Assembly (NCBI GenBank): GCA_029027985.1
Contig: CP119076.1
Coordinates: 3,780,422-3,844,421 of the forward strand
Direction: 5' to 3'
DNA length: 64,000 bases
From: Klebsiella aerogenes
Lineage (GTDB): Bacteria; Pseudomonadota; Gammaproteobacteria; Enterobacterales; Enterobacteriaceae
In this document: piece by piece, positions 20,892 through 30,864 of the stretch
Layout of the letters: every line of letters starts with the position of its first letter
Position numbering within the stretch: position 1 is the first letter of the stretch
Translations under genes and position numbers: made by a program
Notes under the pieces: generated by a model
The model's input: only the letters and a program-made list of their open reading frames with translations
What the model was told of the DNA's origin: nothing
The model's database searches: none

Positions 20892-21437
20892 TCAGGCTTT
20901 TTTCAACCAGCCGGCAAACAGACGGGTCACGATGGGCATCCACAACCAGACCACCAACGCAACCACCAGCGCATCGTTAATCAGATGCAATAACAAGCTC
21001 CCCTGCAGCATGGGCAGCAGCATCCCGGTCAGCCAGGGCACCAGGTTGGTACTGGGGAAAATGACCAGCAGGGTTATCAGAAACTGTTTCCAGCGCAGCG
21101 GCTGGCGGACATTGACCTCCGGCGGGGTGAACCAGAATGCCGGTTCAGTGCGAACTTCGGTACGATCGCCTTCATTGAGGAGCGGTGCGATTTCCGCCAC
21201 CAGCTCGCGGCGAGTTTCCGACTGTGTCCAGGCATAAAGATGTTCAATGGTGTCGAAGCGGATAATCACGCTCCAGAGATTTTGCCCGGCCGCCGGGCGA
21301 ATGACGTTGGCGCCAAGATGGCCGGGAAACTCCGCCGCAACCGGCATGATTTTCCCCAACCACTCTTCATACCGCTGGCCGTTTTGTGGATCGAGCAGAT
21401 GACTAATGACCAGCGTCACCGATTTCTGTTGCGCCAT
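20892..21437 (-). CDS. Antibiotic biosynthesis monooxygenase (ABM) domain protein with membrane tail
   Basis: A 181-residue protein. Residues about 1-95 form an ABM ferredoxin-like domain (VTLVISHLLDPQNGQRYEEW, FPGHLGANVIRP, FDTIEHLYAWTQSE). The C-terminal half has two predicted membrane helices (about 118-140 and 148-170) ending in basic residues, so the domain is tethered to the inner membrane. Some such proteins act on quinones or haem; none can be assigned here. It is cotranscribed with the amidohydrolase downstream. Confidence 0.8.
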   Translation of the reverse strand: MAQQKSVTLVISHLLDPQNGQRYEEWLGKIMPVAAEFPGHLGANVIRPAAGQNLWSVIIRFDTIEHLYAWTQSETRRELVAEIAPLLNEGDRTEVRTEPAFWFTPPEVNVRQPLRWKQFLITLLVIFPSTNLVPWLTGMLLPMLQGSLLLHLINDALVVALVVWLWMPIVTRLFAGWLKKA

Positions 21438-21507
21438 AAAGAGTTCCTTGCTTCAGGGGAATGACGGGATTTCCCCCGCCATCAGCCATAAATGACAATA
21501 CACAAAG

Positions 21508-21617
21508 TCATTCATGCTGCATCAAGGCGGCAAGATTGCACGTCCCCGGGAGCTGACATAAGTCAGTGACCGGGGCGGACAAACGAAGCCAACAAAGAGG
21601 CAGCTTGAAGGATGAAG
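21508..21617. repeat. ERIC (enterobacterial repetitive intergenic consensus) element
   Basis: The core CCCCGGGAGCTGACATAAGT followed by CAGTGACCGGGG matches the ERIC central palindrome, flanked by complementary ends (TCATTCATGCTGC and GCAGCTTGAAGGATGA). It fills most of the 185-bp gap between the isochorismatase-like gene and the ABM gene on the same strand and ends 5 bp before the hydrolase stop codon, so it would fold in their shared transcript. Confidence 0.88.
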
Positions 21618-21622
21618 TGTAT

Positions 21623-22264
21623 TTAGGCTTTACGTTCCGGCGCGCCATGCACCATCGTATAAGCATAATCCACGCCCATACCGTATGCGCCGCTATGCTC
21701 ACGGACCAGATCCATCACCGCGTCGTAGGTCTCCTTACGCGACCAGTCACGCTGGTACTCAAGCAGTACCTGCTGCCAGGTCACCGGCACGGCGCCAGCC
21801 TGCACCATGCGGTCAATAGCGCGCTCGTGAGCGTCAACGGAGGTACCACCTGAGGTATCGGTCACCACATACACTTCATAGCCTGCTTCCAGCGCCATCA
21901 GCGCCGGGAAGGTCAGGCACACTTCAGTCCACAGAGCGGAAATAATCAGTTTTTTACGCCCGGTGGCTTTCACGGCATTCACAAAACCGTCGTCTTCCCA
22001 GGAGTTCATGGAAGTCCGTTCAATCGGTTTTACTTGAGGATGAACCGCCAGCAGCTCCGGCCAGATATAGCCGCTAAAGCTTTTCGTTTCGACAGAAGTA
22101 TAAATAACCGGAACATTAAAGATCTTACCCGCTTTGGCCAGCGCGACGGTATTATTCTTCAACGTCTGGCGATCGATATTGGCCACGCCAAAAGCCATCT
22201 GCGGTTGGTGATCAATAAAAATAAGAGTGGAGTTAGACGGATCAATCAGTTCACGAATAGACAT
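21623..22264 (-). CDS. Isochorismatase-family cysteine hydrolase (YcaC-like)
   Basis: A 213-residue alpha/beta hydrolase of the isochorismatase superfamily. D18 (LIFIDHQPQM) and C116 (SALWTEVCLTFPAL) are the catalytic acid and nucleophile; the length and TEVCLTFPA motif resemble E. coli YcaC, whose physiological substrate is unknown. It is first of three same-strand genes with the ABM protein and the amidohydrolase, and is divergent from a LysR regulator. Confidence 0.85.
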   Translation of the reverse strand: MSIRELIDPSNSTLIFIDHQPQMAFGVANIDRQTLKNNTVALAKAGKIFNVPVIYTSVETKSFSGYIWPELLAVHPQVKPIERTSMNSWEDDGFVNAVKATGRKKLIISALWTEVCLTFPALMALEAGYEVYVVTDTSGGTSVDAHERAIDRMVQAGAVPVTWQQVLLEYQRDWSRKETYDAVMDLVREHSGAYGMGVDYAYTMVHGAPERKA

Positions 22265-22544
22265 AATACACCCTATTAATCAATTTGTTAGTAAGAAACG
22301 TGCACTACCGTTGTTCTGAGCTGATTGTGGCCAATAACGCAGAGTGAGTATAGTCAGTAATTTCTAACGAGTTATTAAATAAATCTTTCCATTTAATTTT
22401 CTAAACATAAATTAATGACAGTTTTATTATTAAATATAAACGGCCCATCAAAAAATTACGGGAAACCGTTCTAATTTATTCACTGGTATTGAACATCAGC
22501 CTTCGGTAAAACATCACTATTATTTCACTGGCGGACCAGGACTG
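22265..22544. promoter_or_regulatory. Divergent hydrolase/LysR control region
   Basis: A 280-bp AT-rich gap between the two divergent starts. It presumably contains both promoters and the LysR-type site, but I cannot name a specific operator; no small gene or RNA was recognised. Confidence 0.4.
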
Positions 22545-23447
22545 ATGCGTTTAAACCTTGATGTACTTCTGATACTCGATGCGCTGGATAAACATGGCTC
22601 CTTTGCGCTCGCTGCGGAGTCACTTTTTAAAACGCCCGCGGCGTTGAGTTACATGATCCAAAAACTAGAAAGCGATCTGAACATCAGCCTGCTGGATCGC
22701 TCCGGCCATCGTGCGAAATTTACCGATACCGGCAAGATGATGCTGGAAAAGGGACGTTTACTGCTCAATGCCGCCAACGATCTGGAAAAACAGGCGCAGT
22801 TGCTGAGCGCCGGTTGGGAGCGGGATCTGGCCATCGCGCTTGACGACTCCTTCCCCTTCCAGGCCCTGCTGCCGCTCATTGATGCCTTTTACGCACAACA
22901 TCCGCAAACCCGTCTTAATTTTACCCATCACACCCTTGCGGGCTCATGGGAAGAACTCACCCATAATGGCGCGGACATTATTCTCGGGGCAATTAACGAG
23001 CCGCCGACATCGGCGGAGTGGTCGTGGAAAATGCTCGGCGCAATGGACAATGTTTTCGTCGTCGCGCCAAACCATCCTCTGGCGGCAACGACGCAGTCGC
23101 TCACCAATAAGCAACTCAGCCTGCACCGTGCGATAGTTATTAGCGATAGCGCCCGTTATTGCCATCCGCTGAACAGCAATCTGCTCGATGAACAAGCGCA
23201 AATCCGGGTGGATGATTTCGCCACCAAAGTCGCTCTGCTGCGCGCCGGTCTGGGGTGCGGTTTTTTACCGCGCCACATCGCCCGCCCGTGGCTGGAGAAC
23301 GGCGAACTGGTAGAGAAACCCGTTATCTCCTGTCGCGAGAAAGATATCACCTATATGGCCTGGCGCAGTGGCAATGACGGTCTGGCTCAGCGTTGGTGGC
23401 GGGAGGCTATCCTGCAGGAGCCGTGTCTGAGCCAGCTCTATCGTTAG
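22545..23447 (+). CDS. LysR-family transcriptional regulator
   Basis: A 300-residue regulator: winged HTH at residues 1-60 ([40 protein letters not shown]) and a LysR substrate-binding domain (about 90-290). It is divergent from the isochorismatase/ABM/amidohydrolase genes and by LysR convention probably controls them. Its TAG overlaps the malZ stop codon by 3-4 bp in convergent orientation. Confidence 0.9.
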   Translation: MRLNLDVLLILDALDKHGSFALAAESLFKTPAALSYMIQKLESDLNISLLDRSGHRAKFTDTGKMMLEKGRLLLNAANDLEKQAQLLSAGWERDLAIALDDSFPFQALLPLIDAFYAQHPQTRLNFTHHTLAGSWEELTHNGADIILGAINEPPTSAEWSWKMLGAMDNVFVVAPNHPLAATTQSLTNKQLSLHRAIVISDSARYCHPLNSNLLDEQAQIRVDDFATKVALLRAGLGCGFLPRHIARPWLENGELVEKPVISCREKDITYMAWRSGNDGLAQRWWREAILQEPCLSQLYR

Positions 23448-25261
23448 CGGCTACACCATACGCTGGCGGTAATCGCGGGCAGACTCAGCACCTCATCGTG
23501 CAGGTCGCCCGCCCCTTCTTTACGCTGCCACGTTTTCCCTTCCAGCAGCGGCGACGCCTCCAGCACCACCTCGCAGGCATCGCCGCGGTTAATCGCCACC
23601 AGCACCCGCTGTTGTTTATAGACGCGGACAAACACCACCACGTTATCTTCGGCGTACATCACCTGACAACCGCCATAACGCAGCGCCTGATGGCCTTTAC
23701 GCAGTCTGATCATGCGTTGATACAACGCCAGCAGCGTTTCATCCTGTCGCGCCGGATCCCACGGGAACGGCTTACGGCAGAAGGGATCGTTGTCGCCATC
23801 GACGCCAACTTCATCACCGTAGTAAATGCACGGCACGCCCGGCCAGCAGAATAGCCATATCACCGCCAACGGCAGACGCGCCGCATCTTTACCCAGCAAG
23901 GATTTGAAACGCGTGGTATCGTGGCTATCCAGCTGGTTAAACATGCGCAACTGCTGCTGGTGCGACAGCCCGGCGCGATAGTTATCCATCCACGCCATAC
24001 AGGTCTGTGCATCGATGTTCTGCGGATCGTAAGAGATATCGGTATTGGCCAGGAAGCCCCACAGTGGGAACGTAAAACCGCGGTAATTCATTGCCGCGTC
24101 TTCAGCATCGGCCTGTAACCATTGGCGCGCATCGCCAAAATGTTCACCGAAAACAAAGGCCTCCGGCTGCTCCTGCTTCGCCGCCTGAGTGATACCGGCA
24201 ATATGGCGCAGATTGTTGCGCGCCCCGCCGCCTTCGCCCAGCATATGCACCACATCCAGTCGCCAGCCATCCATGCTCCACGGCGCTTTCAGCCAGTGGC
24301 GCACGACGCTGTCTTCACCAGCATAAATCTCGTTAACCAGACTCGCGGAACAGTAATCAAGCTTTGGCAAGCTAGCATAGCCCAACCAGTTATGCGCCAT
24401 GCCCTCCTCAGAGAAGGTAAACCACTCGCGCCACGGCGAATCCGGGTGATGACAGGCGCCGCTGCTCGCCTGCTGATGACGATCGAACCACGGATGTGAG
24501 TCGCCGGTGTGGTTAAACACACCATCAAGGATCAGACGCATCCCTTCGTGATGCGTGTTCTGCCGTAAACGCAGCAGCGCGGCATCACCGCCGAACTGCG
24601 GGTCAACGCGGCGGTAATCCACGGTATCATACTTGTGTACACTGGGGGCGACGAAGACCGGATTCAGATACAGCGCAGTGACGCCAAGCTGCTTCAGGTA
24701 GGGGAGTTTTTCACTGATACCATCGAGATCGCCGCCGTAAAAAGTCGAGCCGCCCGCCTCGCCGGTCAGCGGCTCATCCCACGCTTTCAGCACAATATCC
24801 TGCCCTGCCGCATGGTGGTAATAAACCGGGTCCTGTCCGGCTTCACGCGCTTCGCTACGGGCGAATCGATCGGGAAAGATTTGATAAAAGACCTGGTCGG
24901 TGACCCACTGTGGGCCGCTATCCGGTAGATCAACAGCAAACTGCTCCAGCCGCGCGGGCGGGAAACGCTGAAACCCTTGCGGCGTAAACCACAACTGACG
25001 ATCCGCCCATAAGAGCTTAAAGCTATAGCGGCGGCGCGGTTGGCCATTCGCCAGATTGATCTCTCCGCGCCATACGACGACGCCGGGGCGCGGTGATTGA
25101 CGCAGGCGCCGCATCGGCAATGACAGCTCTTCATTATCCTCTTCTGCACGCAGCGTGACCCGCTGCGGCATAGCTTCGCCACTGAGCCACAATGTAATAA
25201 AGAGTCGTTCCTGCTGCTCCTTAATAAAAGGAGCAACCGGCAGGTGCCAGGCCTTCAACAT
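23444..25261 (-). CDS. malZ: Maltodextrin glucosidase MalZ
   Basis: MalZ releases glucose from the reducing end of maltodextrins in the cytoplasm. This is a 605-residue GH13 enzyme: N-terminal beta domain, then a TIM barrel with [37 protein letters not shown] (catalytic aspartate), [10 protein letters not shown] (catalytic glutamate) and [11 protein letters not shown]. The frame is open further upstream to 25309, but MLKAWHLPV at 25261 matches the E. coli start and has AGAGGA before it. MalT-box-like sequences lie about 80-100 bp upstream. Confidence 0.95.
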   Translation of the reverse strand: MLKAWHLPVAPFIKEQQERLFITLWLSGEAMPQRVTLRAEEDNEELSLPMRRLRQSPRPGVVVWRGEINLANGQPRRRYSFKLLWADRQLWFTPQGFQRFPPARLEQFAVDLPDSGPQWVTDQVFYQIFPDRFARSEAREAGQDPVYYHHAAGQDIVLKAWDEPLTGEAGGSTFYGGDLDGISEKLPYLKQLGVTALYLNPVFVAPSVHKYDTVDYRRVDPQFGGDAALLRLRQNTHHEGMRLILDGVFNHTGDSHPWFDRHQQASSGACHHPDSPWREWFTFSEEGMAHNWLGYASLPKLDYCSASLVNEIYAGEDSVVRHWLKAPWSMDGWRLDVVHMLGEGGGARNNLRHIAGITQAAKQEQPEAFVFGEHFGDARQWLQADAEDAAMNYRGFTFPLWGFLANTDISYDPQNIDAQTCMAWMDNYRAGLSHQQQLRMFNQLDSHDTTRFKSLLGKDAARLPLAVIWLFCWPGVPCIYYGDEVGVDGDNDPFCRKPFPWDPARQDETLLALYQRMIRLRKGHQALRYGGCQVMYAEDNVVVFVRVYKQQRVLVAINRGDACEVVLEASPLLEGKTWQRKEGAGDLHDEVLSLPAITASVWCSR

Positions 25262-25339
25262 CATTATTCCTCTTTTTGCGTAATAACCACACCTTGCCAC
25301 AGCGGGCAAACGGATGACTCATCATCGATAGAATAATTG

Positions 25340-25359
25340 GGGGAGGAGAAAGGAGGAGG
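25340..25359. promoter_or_regulatory. MalT-box-like repeats upstream of malZ
   Basis: GGGGAGGAGA (25340-25349) matches the MalT box GGGGA(T/G)GAGG in 9 of 10 positions and AAGGAGGAGG (25350-25359) in 8 of 10. They precede AT-rich -10 candidates (TATTCT or TATCGA on the minus strand). Activation of malZ by MalT is known in E. coli; these exact sites are predicted. Confidence 0.6.
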
Positions 25360-25408
25360 AGTGATATTCCCGGGCCGCAGCGAAAACCTGGCCCGGGAGA
25401 GCGAAAAA

Positions 25409-26782
25409 TTACTGCGCTTGCGCCAGTTGGCGATCGCGGCGGGTCTTCATTTTCCAGCCAATCAGCAGCAACACAATCCACGCGAAGCCCACGTACAGCG
25501 AAATACGGGTATCCGGGTGGTAGCCGATCAGGGCGATAATAAAGACCAGGAACAGCAGGCCGACCACGGTGGTCGCGACGCCGCCCGGTACTTTAAATTT
25601 CAGCGCTTTGACCTCTTCCGGCGACAGACGGCGGCGGAAAGCAATCTGTGACAGCAGGATCATAATCCACACCCACACCGTGGCGAAGGTCGCCAGTGAG
25701 GCAATCACCAGGAAGACGTTTTCCGGCATGATGTAGTTAAGATACACCGCAAACAGCAGCGCGACGGTCATCACCATGACCGTCACCCACGGGGTACCGC
25801 GACGCGACGTTTTGGCGAACACCTTCGGCGCACTGCCCTGCTCGGCCATCCCATGCAGCATACGGCCAACGCCGAAGACGTCGCTGTTAATCGCCGACAG
25901 CGACGCGGTGAGCACCACGAAGTTAAGGATCCCGGCAGCAAAGGTGATCCCCATGTGCTGGAAGGTCATCACGAATGGGCTGCCGCTCGTGCCCACCAGG
26001 TTCCACGGATAGATCGACATAATGACGAACAGCGTCCCCACATAGAATACCAGGATACGCATCGGCACCGAGTTGATGGCGCGCGGGATAGATTTTTCCG
26101 GATCCTTCGCTTCACCAGCGGTAATACCGATAATCTCAATCCCGCCGTAGGCGAACATCACCATCTGCAATGACATCACCATACCCAGCCAGCCGTTGCT
26201 AAAGAAGCCGCCGTTACTCCACAGGTTGTGAATACCGGTTGGCTGGCCGCCGTTGCCGATACCCCAAATGATGATGCCGAAACCGGCGAGGATCATGATG
26301 ATGATGGTGGCGACTTTAAAGAAGGAGAACCAGAACTCCAGTTCGCCGAAGACCTTCACGCTCATCAAATTGACGGCGCAGATAATCAGCACCACGCTCA
26401 GTACCCATATCCAGTGCGGCACCGCCGGGAACCAGACGCCCATGTAGATACCAAAGGCGGTGACGTCGGCAATCGCGACGATCAGGATTTCAAAACAGTA
26501 TGTCCAGCCGGTGATGTAACCCGCCAACCCACCGAGGTTTTCCTGCGCATAGCGCGAAAAGGAGCTGGCTGAAGGGTTATGCACCGACATTTCGCCCAGC
26601 GCGCGCATAATGATATATGCCGCCACGCCGCCGATAATGTATGCCAACAGTACGCTCGGGCCCGCCATTTTAATGGCGTCTGCCGAACCGTAGAACAGGC
26701 CGGTACCAATAGCGGAACCAAGAGCCATAAAGCGAATGTGCCGGGTACTTAGCCCGCGCTTAAGCTTGTTACTACTTTCCAT
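25409..26782 (-). CDS. proY: Proline-specific permease ProY
   Basis: A 457-residue amino acid permease of the APC family with 12 predicted membrane helices; the first carries the family signature [19 protein letters not shown]. The sequence matches E. coli ProY, a cryptic proline transporter in Salmonella. The frame is open to 26854, but the extra 24 residues are non-conserved; [10 protein letters not shown] at 26782 is the E. coli-like start. It lies downstream of the brnQ terminator and so has its own promoter. Confidence 0.94.
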   Translation of the reverse strand: MESSNKLKRGLSTRHIRFMALGSAIGTGLFYGSADAIKMAGPSVLLAYIIGGVAAYIIMRALGEMSVHNPSASSFSRYAQENLGGLAGYITGWTYCFEILIVAIADVTAFGIYMGVWFPAVPHWIWVLSVVLIICAVNLMSVKVFGELEFWFSFFKVATIIIMILAGFGIIIWGIGNGGQPTGIHNLWSNGGFFSNGWLGMVMSLQMVMFAYGGIEIIGITAGEAKDPEKSIPRAINSVPMRILVFYVGTLFVIMSIYPWNLVGTSGSPFVMTFQHMGITFAAGILNFVVLTASLSAINSDVFGVGRMLHGMAEQGSAPKVFAKTSRRGTPWVTVMVMTVALLFAVYLNYIMPENVFLVIASLATFATVWVWIMILLSQIAFRRRLSPEEVKALKFKVPGGVATTVVGLLFLVFIIALIGYHPDTRISLYVGFAWIVLLLIGWKMKTRRDRQLAQAQ

Positions 26783-26844
26783 CGTGTTCCATGCCGTTTT
26801 TCTCGTTTGTGCTTTGCAGGGGCAAAGCGCAAAAGGGAATGACC

Positions 26845-26883
26845 AAAAAAACAAAAAACCACGGGACCTTAAGTCCCGTGGTT
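26845..26883 (-). terminator. brnQ intrinsic terminator
   Basis: An 11-bp perfect stem AACCACGGGAC/GTCCCGTGGTT (26857-26867/26873-26883) with a 5-nt loop is followed on the minus strand by TTTTTTGTTTTTTT. It begins about 23 bp after the brnQ stop and insulates proY. Confidence 0.95.
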
Positions 26884-26905
26884 AAACACCTGAGTCAAGC
26901 GTCGG

Positions 26906-28225
26906 TTAGTGGGCTTTCGAGACCACCTGGCTACCCGCTGCGCGATCGATAATCGCGGCCAGCACGGCCATCACCGCGGTCGGCATTAACCATGCCAGAC
27001 CTTGCGCTGCCAGCGGCAGGCTTTCGAACCATTTCGGCAGAATATCGGCAAATGCCGACGCTTTAACGCCGTCAATGATACCAAACATCAGGCTGATAAA
27101 CATTGCCGGTGCGATAACGCGGGAGGAATTATGCCACCAACCGCGGGTAAAACTTAATACCACCAGTGCGATACACGGCGGATAGATAGCGGTTAACACC
27201 GGAATCGAAATCTGAATCAGGTGGCTGAGACCCAGGTTAGAGACCGCCATCGAGAACAGGCCAAGAATAAAGACCAGCGAACGGTATGACAGCGGCAGAT
27301 ACTGCGCAAAGAACTCAGCACAGGCGCAGGTCAGGCCAACCGCGGTGACCAGACAAGCGATGAAGATTAACGCCGCCAGCAGGAAACTCCCTGCGCCGCC
27401 GAAGGTATGCTGCACGTAGGAGTGCAGGATTGCCGCACCATTTGCAGACTGCTCCACCAGCGTCGCGCTATCGGAACCCAGGCGGAACAACGCCAGGTAC
27501 AGCAGCGTCAGGCCCACACCAGCCATCAGGCCAGCCCATACGGTGTAGCGGGTCAACAGACGCGCTTCGCTAACGCCACGGGAACGCGCCGCGTTAACGA
27601 TCACGATACCGAAGACCATCGCGCCCAGGGTGTCCATGGTCAGATAACCGTTGACGAAGCCGTTCGAGAACGGCGCGGTACGATAGGCTTCCATCGCATC
27701 GCTAATCGGGCCTGCCGGCCAGATAACGGCGGCGACGGCCAGCACGATCAGCGCGATAATTTTCAGCGGCGCCAGGAAGTTACCAACGGTATCCAGCAGT
27801 TTGCCCGGATAGAGGGAAACCAAAATCACCAGCGCGAAATAGATGATGCTATAAATCAGCAGCGGCAGCGCGCCGTCGCCGGTCAGCGGGGCAATCCCCA
27901 CTTCAAATGAGACGGTCGCGGTACGCGGGGTCGCGAACAGCGGCCCAACCGCCAGATAGCACACCACCGCCAGCAGAATACCCGCGACCTTGCCGATCGG
28001 CGAGCTCAGACGCTCAACGCCGCCGCCGACTTTCGCCAGCGCGACCACCGTTAGCACCGGCAGACCCACGGCGGTAATCAGAAAGCCAATAGCTGCGGTC
28101 CAGACGTGTTCGCCGGCCTGTAAGCCAACCATCGGAGGGAAAATAATGTTGCCTGCGCCGACAAACAGCGCGAAGGTCATAAAGCCCAGCGCAATGATGT
28201 CGCGAGATTTTAACTGATGGGTCAT
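26906..28225 (-). CDS. brnQ: Branched-chain amino acid:cation symporter BrnQ
   Basis: BrnQ (LIV-II) imports leucine, isoleucine and valine with sodium or protons. It has 439 residues with 12 membrane helices; the N-terminal motif [20 protein letters not shown] is the family signature. MTHQLKSRD at 28225 is chosen over the longer open frame (to 28306) because it matches E. coli BrnQ. It is monocistronic, with a strong terminator behind. Confidence 0.95.
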   Translation of the reverse strand: MTHQLKSRDIIALGFMTFALFVGAGNIIFPPMVGLQAGEHVWTAAIGFLITAVGLPVLTVVALAKVGGGVERLSSPIGKVAGILLAVVCYLAVGPLFATPRTATVSFEVGIAPLTGDGALPLLIYSIIYFALVILVSLYPGKLLDTVGNFLAPLKIIALIVLAVAAVIWPAGPISDAMEAYRTAPFSNGFVNGYLTMDTLGAMVFGIVIVNAARSRGVSEARLLTRYTVWAGLMAGVGLTLLYLALFRLGSDSATLVEQSANGAAILHSYVQHTFGGAGSFLLAALIFIACLVTAVGLTCACAEFFAQYLPLSYRSLVFILGLFSMAVSNLGLSHLIQISIPVLTAIYPPCIALVVLSFTRGWWHNSSRVIAPAMFISLMFGIIDGVKASAFADILPKWFESLPLAAQGLAWLMPTAVMAVLAAIIDRAAGSQVVSKAH

Positions 28226-28327
28226 AAATTCATTACTGCCTGTGGATGTGGTGTTGTAAAAACGGAAAAATACCGTGCCTTCCTTTCGGGATGATACAGC
28301 GGCCATTGCCTGTAAACTCAGCGAGAT

Positions 28328-28542
28328 ATGCTCTCGAAGCGGCGTGGAAAAGAATTGTTTTTTGAATTACCACGCAAAAGCAGTCTTAACGGCACTGCAT
28401 AGGGGGCAATTTAAACGCTTATAACGTTTTAAAGCAAGGTGGGATCGCAAAACCAGATGATTATGCTAACTATGATTTTGAACCTGGATTAATTGACCAG
28501 AGTGACGCAAAACGCATGGCTAATCATGCGAACAATAAATAA
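28328..28542 (+). pseudogene. Coding-like remnant in the brnQ-phoR gap
   Basis: The 412-bp gap between brnQ and phoR holds no intact gene. A 51-codon open stretch at 28390-28542 (ending PDDYANYDFEPGLIDQSDAK, MANHANNK, stop) has coding-like composition but no start codon. A 24-codon ORF from an ATG at 28328 ends at 28402 in another frame and overlaps its beginning. Together they could be one frameshifted small gene. The protein is not recognised and the call is tentative. Confidence 0.25.
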
Positions 28543-28579
28543 CCAGGCGTTCGTTAAATGCTCAGCACAAAGTTGACTG

Positions 28580-28611
28580 CAAATGAAAATGACCAGCCGA
28601 AGCTGGTCATT
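28580..28611 (-). terminator. phoBR terminator
   Basis: AATGACCAGC/GCTGGTCATT (28588-28597/28602-28611), a 10-bp stem with a 4-nt loop, lies 26 bp beyond the phoR stop; the minus-strand tail is TTTCATTTG. Confidence 0.8.
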
Positions 28612-28637
28612 GGCAAGGAAAGCTGACAGATACCCTG

Positions 28638-29933
28638 TCAGGCAACATTTTTGGCAATTAAACGTTCCGGAAGCAGGAAGCTAAAGCGTGTTCCCTCACC
28701 CAACGTACTTTCAATATCCAAGCGACTTTCGTGATGACTGACCGCATGTTTGACGATCGCCAGCCCCAGACCGCTACCGCCGGTTTGCCGCGAGCGGGCT
28801 TTATCGACGCGATAAAACCGTTCGGTCAATCGCGGCAAGTGCTCAGGCGCGATCCCCGGACCATTGTCCTCGACGCTGAACAGCACGCCATGCGGCGCTC
28901 GCTGCCAGCTAACGCGAATCTCGGTTCCGGCGGGTGTATGGTTGACGGCGTTATATACCAGGTTGGAGATCGCGCTACGCAGTTGCTCTTCGTTGCCCAT
29001 GACCTTCAGCGTTTCATCGACGCTAAAGTGCAATTGATGTTTGCCCTGACTGAGGGTTTGCGCCTCACGTTCGACCACCCGCAGCATCATCGGAACGTCG
29101 ATTTTATCGTTCATCGCCAGCACCGGCGCGGCTTCAATACGCGAAAGCGTCAGTAGTTGCTTAACCAAACCTTCCATTCGCTGCGTTTGTTCGCGCATGG
29201 TATGTAGCGCTTTTTCCCGCGTTGGCCCTTCCAGTACCTGCTCCTGCATCATCTCAAGATAGCCCTGCAACACGGTGAGCGGCGTACGCAACTCGTGGCT
29301 GACGTTGGCGAAGAAGTTACGCCGCGCCCCTTCCAGCTGGTGCATCTGAGTGACATCGCGTGCCACCATCAGCCACTGCTTATCGCTGTAGGGCATGACG
29401 CGAATTTCCAGATGACGCGCGCTATTGAGCACCAGATTAAGGGGCTTCGTGAAATCACGGTTTTTCAGATAGTTAGCGAATTCCGGGTAACGCAGAAGGT
29501 TGAGGATATTCTGTCCGCTATCATCTGGCCAGCGCAAATTGAGGATCTGCTGAGCCAGGCCGTTGCACCAGAAAATGGCGCCCTCTTCCGTGGTCAGCAC
29601 CACGGCATCGGGCAGTGACTCCGCCCCGCTGCGAAAGCGTTTGATTAAGCTGCCTAACTCGCGGCGGCGCTTTTTATTACGCATCTGCATTTGATGCAGA
29701 CCATACAGCAGCGGTTCCCAACTGCCGCGCCCCGGCGGCGGCGTCATACTGCGGTCAACCCACAGCCACCATGACAGACGTAATAAATTCCAGAAATGCC
29801 ATATTAACAACCCGGTCACCGCCGCCAGTAAAAACCACGGCAGATGACCAAAAAATGCCCCGAGAATCAGGGCCGGGATACAACATAAGAAAAGCTCAAG
29901 CGCCAGCCTTTTCCATGACAGCCGTTCCAGCAC
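28638..29933 (-). CDS. phoR: Phosphate regulon sensor histidine kinase PhoR
   Basis: PhoR phosphorylates PhoB under phosphate limitation and acts as its phosphatase when the Pst transporter signals plenty. It has 431 residues, as in E. coli: two N-terminal membrane helices (about 8-50), a charged region, a PAS domain (about 95-200), HisKA with H213 in [13 protein letters not shown], and a HATPase domain ([32 protein letters not shown]). It is 21 bp downstream of phoB and followed by a terminator. Confidence 0.97.
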   Translation of the reverse strand: MLERLSWKRLALELFLCCIPALILGAFFGHLPWFLLAAVTGLLIWHFWNLLRLSWWLWVDRSMTPPPGRGSWEPLLYGLHQMQMRNKKRRRELGSLIKRFRSGAESLPDAVVLTTEEGAIFWCNGLAQQILNLRWPDDSGQNILNLLRYPEFANYLKNRDFTKPLNLVLNSARHLEIRVMPYSDKQWLMVARDVTQMHQLEGARRNFFANVSHELRTPLTVLQGYLEMMQEQVLEGPTREKALHTMREQTQRMEGLVKQLLTLSRIEAAPVLAMNDKIDVPMMLRVVEREAQTLSQGKHQLHFSVDETLKVMGNEEQLRSAISNLVYNAVNHTPAGTEIRVSWQRAPHGVLFSVEDNGPGIAPEHLPRLTERFYRVDKARSRQTGGSGLGLAIVKHAVSHHESRLDIESTLGEGTRFSFLLPERLIAKNVA

Positions 29934-29954
29934 GGGTCACACTCCTGTCAAAAT

Positions 29955-30644
29955 TCAGAAACGGGCGGAGAAACGATATCCCGTGCCGCGAACCGTCTGT
30001 ACCATCCGGTCATGGCCACTGTGTTCCAGCGCTTTACGCAGGCGGCGGATATGCACATCCACCGTGCGGTCTTCAACATAAACATTCGTTCCCCAAACGT
30101 GATTCAGCAGTTGTTCGCGGCTGTATACGCGTTCCGGGTGAGTCATAAAGAAGTGTAATAATTTAAACTCGGTCGGCCCCATGTCCAGCGGGTTTTCACC
30201 AGTCATCACGCGATGCGAGGAGGGATCCAGGCTCAGGCCCTGCATTTCAATCACCTCTTCTACCGCCATCGGCGAAATACGTCGCATCACCGCCTTAATC
30301 CGCGCCACCAACTCCTTCGGCGAGAATGGCTTGGTGATGTAATCATCCGCACCGGTTTCCAGGCCGCGTACGCGATCTTCTTCTTCGCCGCGCGCCGTCA
30401 GCATCACTACCGGTATATCGCGGGTCATCGCTTCGCGTTTAAGCTGTTTAATAAACTGCAGCCCTGATCCGCCCGGCAACATCCAGTCGAGGAGAATCAA
30501 ATCAGGCCAGGGTTCGTTGAGTTGATTCACCGCACTGTCAAAATCTTCCGCCTCGACGGGCTGAAAGCCGTTTTGCTCCAGAACAAAGCAGACCATTTCG
30601 CGGATTGGAGCTTCATCTTCAACGACCAGAATTCTTCTCGCCAT
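29955..30644 (-). CDS. phoB: Phosphate regulon response regulator PhoB
   Basis: A 229-residue OmpR/PhoB-family activator. The receiver domain (1-120) has acidic residues E9 and D10, the phosphoacceptor D53 (LLDWMLPG) and the conserved lysine in TKPFSPKEL; the C-terminal winged helix (about 130-229) ends with [12 protein letters not shown]. It activates phoA, phoBR and other Pho genes by binding Pho boxes and contacting sigma-70. Its own promoter has a Pho box (autoactivation). Confidence 0.98.
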   Translation of the reverse strand: MARRILVVEDEAPIREMVCFVLEQNGFQPVEAEDFDSAVNQLNEPWPDLILLDWMLPGGSGLQFIKQLKREAMTRDIPVVMLTARGEEEDRVRGLETGADDYITKPFSPKELVARIKAVMRRISPMAVEEVIEMQGLSLDPSSHRVMTGENPLDMGPTEFKLLHFFMTHPERVYSREQLLNHVWGTNVYVEDRTVDVHIRRLRKALEHSGHDRMVQTVRGTGYRFSARF

Positions 30645-30689
30645 TATTTACCCTGTGTTTTTTAGCCATCAGTATAGAAGTGCGCGGCC

Positions 30690-30723
30690 ATTATGCGTCA
30701 GATTTATGACAGATTTATGAAAA
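30690..30723 (-). promoter_or_regulatory. Pho box upstream of phoB
   Basis: On the minus strand, TTTCATAAATC-TGTCATAAATC-TGACGCATAAT gives three 11-bp tandem repeats fitting PhoB half-sites (CTGTCATA-A/T-A). It lies about 45-80 bp upstream of phoB, in the 220-bp phoB-sbcD divergent gap, and matches the known E. coli phoB promoter closely. Confidence 0.9.
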
Positions 30724-30864
30724 AAATGACCGCCTGATGAACGTGGATTTTGAATTATGACACGGACTTAACACATCCTCCGCCGCTGTAATATGGCAAA
30801 AGGAATGCGAGCCGCGGGATGAACGGTATAATGGCCGCCAGGCTTTCATCGCAACGGAATTTCT

